NCBI GenBank assembly: GCA_001179505.1
Contig: CDMY01000302.1
Location: 1-64,000, forward strand
Direction: 5' to 3'
Origin: Vitrella brassicaformis
Taxonomy: Eukaryota; Sar; Vitrellaceae
Length of the DNA: 64,000 nucleotides
Shown: positions 56,316 to 64,000 of the stretch, in pieces
Position numbering within the stretch: position 1 is the stretch's first letter
Layout: every line of letters starts with the position of its first letter
The notes under the pieces: model-generated
Databases searched by the model: none
The model's input: the letters and a program-made list of their open reading frames with translations, nothing else
What the model was told of the DNA's origin: nothing
Translations under genes and position numbers: made by a program

Positions 56316-59300
56316 TCAAGCAGGTCTCTGCCGGGCACTGAGCGGCCGACCCCGGCCGTCCCCCACACCGCCGCCCCAAGTGCAAATCACATGCCGGCTC
56401 CCACCCGCACTCACCGGCCTCCTACTGGGCTGTCTCTGCCTCCTCTCCTTGCCCCAGGTGGCCTTATGCGGCGATCCAATAATGTTCTGCATCCCTTTTG
56501 GTCGTGGGATGCCACTTGCATCGAGCATGTAGTCGACAGGAGAAGGCGGCATCGGCGAGACGTGCCTTCTCGACGATGGCGGCCGGGAGTAGGTGAGGAG
56601 TGAGGAGGGCGTCTCGGTGGGCGGCGACGTGATTGGAGGCGACAGGGGCGGGTGGGGCGAGGTGATGCGGAGAGGGGGTGGGAATACCTTCACAGCCTGC
56701 AGAAGGGATAGCACGCAGCAAAAAACAGGAATGCGAAGATATGGTCACCTCCGTCGCTTGCTCACCGGTATGTTAGGCAGCCCGCCAGGGATGTCTCTCC
56801 AGCTGATCATGCGCCTAACTGACGACGGCTCGTCTTCCTTCCGATCCACAGGCCGCACCACCCTCCTGGCCCGCGCAAACGACGCAGGTGGCCCCTCCAA
56901 CCCTTCAGCGGATGCCGGCCTGGCGGGAGACGATGCCAAGGGCCTGCGTTGCGTGTGGTCCCCTCTCTCCGGATCCTCTCTCCTCGGCGACGGTCGGTGT
57001 GACGGCGGCAGGAGGGAAGACGTGTGTGGGTGTTCGTCCTCCTCCTGGTCTTTCGCCTGAGTCCGTGGGGTCCGGGGCGACCCGATGGATGACGAGAGAA
57101 GATCGTCAGTGGACGACGCCCGATGACTGAGCAGGGAGCTCTCGTGCCGCCTTGCCGGCGGCAAAGACGGCACCTTGGCAACGTGGGTGCGGCGGGTCTG
57201 TGCCTCTGCTGCTGCTGGTGGTGAGGTCGGTCGTTGTGTCGGCCGTGCGGCTGTCTGCACACGTGGAGGCGCCGACAGCGGCCGGTCATAGCCGATTGGC
57301 GCCCAGTATCGTGGAAGGTCCTCATATGTGTATGAGGGGGGCGTGTGGGAGATCTGGTACGCCCTGATTGATATCAATGTCAACAACACACAAAGGCCAA
57401 CCAAGAAGGGCCCCTGCGCGTGTGCGTCACTCTCATTCGCACTCACCTCAGAGCAGCCACATTGAATTGCGAAGCCCATACAGTCAGCGGCAGGATGGGC
57501 GGCACATTTGGGTTCAGCAAAAACGGCCGTATCACACTCGGCGCCGCCAGAGCGTCCATGTCGCCCAAACCCACGATCACCCAACCTCCGGGCAGCGTGG
57601 CCGGCAGCTTTATCCGCACACCGGCAGCGGTCCTCGGTCCGCTCTTGGACGGCAGGAGAGCCTCCTGCGCCCTCAACTCGTCCTCCTGCACCTGCTGCAG
57701 CCACAGTCGGTGTGTGGTGGCGTTGGCATTGGTCGTCAAGACGGTGTCCGATGGCTGTGGGGCGACACCGACAGCCGCTGTGGGCTGCTCGGGGGCGGGT
57801 GCGGGTGGAAAGAGCAGGGGGAAGATGGGCGGGAAGAAGGGCGGGAGGGAGATGTCGGTGTTGCTGGGCTGTTCGATCACTGCAAAGAATCGCCAGCTGC
57901 CAAGCTGCAAGGGAGAAAAGACCAGAGCATACCACATGAACTTCGTTCGTTGTGTCTGGTGGATTCATACGTCTTTCTTGTCCCTTGTGGCACTAGAGTG
58001 ATCCATCGGCCAGGTGTCAGCTCTTTGGTAACCTGGCGCCACCCGCCCTTCACCGCCCTCCTGCCCCTCTCCAGCAGCCGTCCATCGCCTGTCAAAGATA
58101 CCAGCCATCCTCCTCCCATCTCCTGTCGTATCGATGTCGCCCGGAGCTGCCTCTGCATGCGACACCAACAGAGAGACGAGACACGATATTCCTGAAGGTG
58201 TCCGTGTGGCTCTTATGCTCTTATTTGCATACGTCGGGGCACCAGCCGCATTTTGGCAGTCGACATGGCGGCTGATGCGGCGGCTTCTCGGTCTCCCTCC
58301 CTCTCCGCTTCTCTAGTGGTTGTGTCCCCAGCAGCCGCTTCCCGGCCTGGCTGGCCTTCTGTCGGTGGCTGACTCGTGCCAGCACCGCTCTCTGGCTGCG
58401 ATTTAGGTGGGTAGTCGGCCGTGAGCGGTGACATGAGCGCCTCACGATAGATGGCGGGAAGTGGCTGGTCGAGGGTTGATAACACGGTGTGCAGAGATGC
58501 GGCACCTGATGCATGAATGGATGGACAAAGGCAGCAATGAAATTGTGACTGGGGTGGTCAGTTGAGTTGAGCGGTTTTGTGTGTTTGTGTGTGTGTAGTT
58601 ACCTTGCGATGTGAGCGTGATGCCCTCCCTCGCCAGTGCTGCGAGGAATGCAGTAACGTTCTGATGGAAGATGTGGTGGGCCTGAGGTGAATATACACGC
58701 CAAAACATCCATAGTGGGATGCATAGAGACAAATCGTGCGTACGACTCGCTTGCCTTGAGTGCGATATAGAGCTGCCGCTGCATGTCCTCGCGCTCCTTC
58801 CGCGCCTTATCTCTCTCCCTGCATAATAAAGCGGCCAACGAGAGACCATACAGGCAACCAAAGGAGTCCTTGACATGTGCGCTTACTTTTCGGCCTCTTC
58901 TGTCTGTTTGGCGAGCTCTTTCATCTGTGTGTCCAGCACCTTGTCGCGATCGTCAGCCATTTGCCTTCCAGAGAGAAAGGCATCCATAGAAACGACCTTA
59001 ATTTATCTGCTGGCTGGTGAACTATGAGGGGTCATGGCCAGCGCACCTCTTCTGATCGATCAGTAGAGCCGCCGTCTTCCAATCCATGCCGAACGTCTCG
59101 TCATACTCCGGCTCGCCAAACAGCACATCACCCTCACCAGCACCAGCACCGGCGCCTTGAGTGGCAGATGCCCGACGAGGGGAGGGAGTAATGAACCTCT
59201 GAGAGCCTCGCTGCAATAGGGAGACACGCAGCCAGTGGGGATGTTTGATCATATTGGTCTTGTGTGGCTGCGTGTTGCTACCCTCGTTGGTGCCTTTGGT

Positions 59301-61067
59301 CGGAGATCAGTCGTGGGCTTGGCCTGGGCCACCATGGCCATTGCGATACGGGTGTGCGCCGCGTTCAGCTGGCGACGCAAGGACTCCATCTCTTTCTCGG
59401 TCTGCACACGATGCGCAAATGGAAACTGTATTCTGCGTAAGTGTGTCTGTGTGCTGTTTGCCTCTACCTTTGCCTCGGCTGCTTTGACAGCCCTCTGCAC
59501 CTCCTCTGCGATCCGCTCGCTGATGTCCATTTCCTCCTCACCGACACCCATGCCCACACCGGCCTCCTGGACACAAGACACACATTGATATCCACACGAG
59601 ATGAAGCAAACGAAGCATGTGCGATGATCAGTGGTGGCTCACCGATGGCACTCCCGACGTGCCAGGCGGCGACAGCGGCCCCACGCCTTCCCTCTCCCTC
59701 TCGCCCTCATCCTCACCTCTGCTCCTCACTGACGCCGCCTCACCACCAGCAGCACCAGGACCGCCAGCGGCAGCAGGCCACCCCACACCAGCACCAACAC
59801 CAAAACCTGCAGCAGCAGCGGCTGTTGCCGTCCTTGGCGAGAACATGACAGACGGGGCGCGAGCACGCTGCCCTGCCGCTGGTGGTGGTGGCTGCATTGC
59901 CTCTGTCGGCATCTGTGTGGTGAAGACCGATGTCGGCTGGGGAGGTGTCGGAGGCTGGGCTGGCGCCTGTTTCGCAGCCGCGTCTTGCCGCGCTTTCTCG
60001 TCACGACGGCGCACAGCTTGAAAGACTTCATTGAGTTTGCCCTGCAGGTGTTCTATCTCCAGGTCTCGGCTGCGCAACTCATCCTCCTGACAAATTACAA
60101 GCATATGCACACACACAAGAGAACTGTCGCAGTGGCCCATCCATCGACCCACCAGGCTCTTCTTCATCTTTTTGAGATAGTCAACTTCCTCCAACGCCTC
60201 GCCGTGGAGGGCCGCCCGCAGCGCCGCGATGAATGCATCCTCGGCCTCCTGCACATCAACCGACAGCTGACTGTCGCGGTCCTGCAAACAAAGACAAGCA
60301 AAGATGGGGACTAGGCGGCCATTCTGTGGTGTCTCTCTATCTGCCAACCAGGCGATCGGTGCGGCCGCCGCCCCGCAGCATGGCGATCTCGCGGAGCATC
60401 GCTGCTTTGGATGCGTTGTAGGCCTCACGAAGCCGCTGGAAGAGGCGGGCGAGCTCATCCAGCTCCTTCTCCTTGCGGCTCAGCTGCAGCAATAGACCCT
60501 GCACAAGATGGCACACAGCCCAACACACAGCATGGTGGATGGCATTACGATTCTGGCTGCACTTACGCCAGCGTGTGGAGTGAGCTTGTCTGTGTCCATG
60601 TGCAGCACAAACGTCCTGAGCGCCTTGGCGACCTCCTCGACAGCCGTCCTGATGCTGCGGTCGGTTGCCTCCTGTTCTCGGCCCTCAACGATGCCCTGTC
60701 TCACCCTGTACCGAAGCAGACGGCCTATCTCGCTCTTCACCACCACCTGCGCCAAACACACAAACACGTGCAAGGCCTCTTTGCAATGCCCTTTTGCTTT
60801 TGCTTTGCTCACCTGCAGATGCTCCAGCTCCTGCGCTCGGTTCATTGCAACGGGCTTGTCAACGATGGCCATCTTTAGCTGCAGCCGCTCAGGCGAGTGC
60901 TCCACCAGTTCCGTTGCCATACGGCTCTCAGCATCAGCCACCTCCCGCAGCGCTCGGAGCGGCGAGCGAGGCGACATCAGGGCGCTGCGAGGCGAAGTTC
61001 CCGGCGGGAAGTCAGAGGTGTCCATTATCGCCTTCGCCAGGCCGCTCTGGGAAGTCAAACGAGCCAT
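56316..61067 (-). CDS. Long coiled-coil protein with proline/serine-rich C-terminal region
   Basis: About 15 exons. Start MARLTSQSGLAKAIMDTSDF at 61067. Coiled-coil segments follow in order: QLKMAIVDKPVAMNRAQELE, RLLRYRVRQGIVEGREQEA, SRKEKELDELARLFQRLREA, ALEEVDYLKKMKKSLV, RDLEIEHLQGKLNEVFQAV, then an A/P/G-rich linker (59690-59950), SERIAEEVQRAVKAAEAKVE, LRRQLNAAHTRIAMAM and RERDKARKEREDMQRQLYIA. A stop at 58213-58215 could end the protein. I prefer splicing past it (donor near 58233-58260, acceptor GCATGCAG at about 58152) into WLVSLTGDGRLLERG or an alternative frame, then LGSWRFFAVIEQPSN (from about 57905) and a long S/P/R-rich tail to 56316. Only about 50 bp separate the two parts, too little for two genes on one strand. 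A cytoskeletal or centrosomal role would be a guess. Confidence 0.55.
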
Positions 61068-62372
<1,305 letters not shown>

Positions 62373-64000
62373 TACTAAGACATTCACACACACCTGCACA
62401 CATGCATGTACGGCGGCGTGGTGCATCGTGTGTGGGTGTCTGTCTGTCTGTCTGTCTGTGTGGCTGAGTGGATGGATGAGTGAGGTGACTGACGTGTTTG
62501 TGGGGGTGAGGGAGGAGGGAAGGGTGGTCGAGTGGGCGGGGCGGGCCAGTTTGATACGAATTAGCCGAGTCGCTGCCACATACTCGCCGCCACATACGTA
62601 CACACATACACACACACTTCTACTGCTGCTATACATATGCATCCATTCATGCGTGAGAGCCGAAAGCCACCACACCCTCTTCTCCCTTCATCCCTCCATG
62701 TGTGTATCCATCTGCCCACCGGCCTGGTTGCCTGGCTTCTTGCTTTTTCACTTGCCCTCTCCCTCTCTCTCTAGTTTCATTCCAACGTGTTGGTGTGGTG
62801 TGTATTGCCTGTCTGCCTGTGCGCCTGTCTGCCCGCCTCGAGTGAGCAAAGCGTCTCTCGCAATTAAGCAGGGCGGCTGACCGATGACCGATGACCAATG
62901 GATGGATGGATGAGCGACTGAGAGAGACGAGACGGGCAGATAGATGCGGGTGGTGGGGATGATGGCAGTGGAAGTCGGTGCGTTGTCTGGCAGCTAGTCC
63001 AGACGACGACTCTCTTTCTGTGTAGATGGGGAGGGAGGGAACGCACACAGTTCAGTCAGTCATCCTTTTGCCCACACACACATTGCTTTTCGGCCCACAG
63101 GCCCGTGTGCTTCCTTTGCCTTGTTGAGCACATCTCCCACCGCACAGATCGACCATCTTGTGCGGTGGTTGATGTGGGCGGCCGGCAGCAAGGGAACACA
63201 CATATCTGGACGGTGCAGGCCAGTCGGAACAGCGAGGATTGGTATTGTCAAACAGGTGCAACACGGTTGCTCGGCTACTCGTGTCGGTGTGCTTGCCGTC
63301 TGGCTTCGTGATGCTACAACCGAACCCTGCCCGAAGGTGTTCGTTTGGCGCGTCGCGATGGAGGAGGGTGAGCGAGCCACACGGATGAGGCCCACCACCG
63401 TGGGAAGGCTTGGAATGGGAGAGGGTTGTCCACACGCATCACTCACTCACTCACACACAAGCAGCTAGTGCCTTGCCCCGCACATGTTGGTTTTTTCCCC
63501 TAGCTTCGTTCGGCACTGTGCACGTAGATATACTTACAGAGAGGGAGAGAAAGGGAGAGGGGCGGCGTGTTTGATCAATCACTCATCGGTTTTGCGTCTG
63601 TCTGTCATGTATCCTTTTCCCATCCCACCACACCACACCCCACCCGTGTAATGGTGACTTTGCATTGCTGTCTGTTTTCGAGAGGGGGAGAGAGAGTTTA
63701 AGCGCATGTCTGTCTCACCCCTTGGCTTGTCTTGCCGCTGGCCTGCTGCTGTGGGCGGCCCCTCTCGCGCCAGTCTCTCTCTGTGTGTATGCCTGCCCAT
63801 CTGCCTGTCTGCCTGGCTCCCCTCCGTCGTGTGTGTGGCGCGATTTTGTATCTGCTGTCTGCCTGAATGAATGGATGGATGGATGGATGGTCGGTGTGTG
63901 CGTGTGGTGGCGTATGGATGTGACAGACAATTCGTGAAGACCCCTAGATAGATTGATGGATGGATGTCTGCTGCACGTCATGTGAGGTGATTGATGTGTA
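62373..64000. other. Intergenic, simple-sequence rich, no gene seen
   Basis: Contains TGTC, GGAT/ATGG, GAGG and TCCC/CTCT runs. Open frames on both strands are short, compositionally biased and match no family. The window ends here without a new exon. Confidence 0.55.

Overview
This is a gene-rich nuclear window from an intron-dense microbial eukaryote. The exons are GC-rich and short. Introns mostly begin GTA/GTG followed by CA repeats and end in TG repeats plus CAG. There is a TTTAGGG-type motif in a promoter, and one protein family has a leader that looks like secretory, possibly plastid, targeting. Together these suggest a chromerid-like alveolate alga, with Vitrella brassicaformis the best guess. 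That assignment is inference. I found no bacterial operons, rRNA, tRNA or CRISPR. All gene models below were built by hand from reading frame, splice signals and protein family resemblance.

Layout, left half. 0.6-2.2 kb (+) holds an F-box-like unknown protein (copy A). 4.6-6.1 kb (-) is a secreted or anchored trefoil-domain protein, divergent from TCF25/Rqc1 at 6.3-10.0 kb (+). 10.6-11.4 kb (-) is a small unknown protein, divergent from a SulP/SLC26 anion transporter with a STAS domain at 11.8-17.4 kb (+). 18.2-23.3 kb (+) is a long ankyrin-repeat protein with recently expanded repeat exons. 23.9-27.3 kb (+) is a multi-MYND zinc-finger protein. 27.9-28.4 kb (-) is a small domain with an IDEVWH signature. 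29.6-31.0 kb (+) is a damaged copy of a secretory coiled-coil gene. 31.7-34.7 kb (-) is the proteasome subunit RPN10, divergent from a DUSP-containing ubiquitin-specific protease at 35.4-40.7 kb (+).

Layout, right half. 42.1-43.4 kb (-) is copy B of the F-box-like gene. 45.9-49.6 kb carries decayed genes: an importin-alpha-like fragment and a membrane-protein pseudogene. 50.3 kb has a broken copy of the IDEVWH exon. 50.6-51.6 kb (-) is the intact copy of the secretory coiled-coil gene. 52.4 kb (+) is a short KCTD/BTB-like reading frame. 53.7-55.1 kb (-) is an acidic unknown protein with a frame-broken 3' half. 56.3-61.1 kb (-) is a long coiled-coil protein, divergent from ARF1 at 61.2-62.4 kb (+). 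The last 1.6 kb is simple-sequence DNA.

Two pairs of inverted segmental duplications link the halves (0.15-2.26 kb with 41.9-43.9 kb, and 29.2-31.2 kb with 50.6-52.0 kb). Five loci share a conserved 71-75 nt leader intron containing GCAGCATGCTTGA. Three conserved genes belong to ubiquitin/proteasome biology (TCF25, RPN10, USP), but nothing shows that they are co-regulated.
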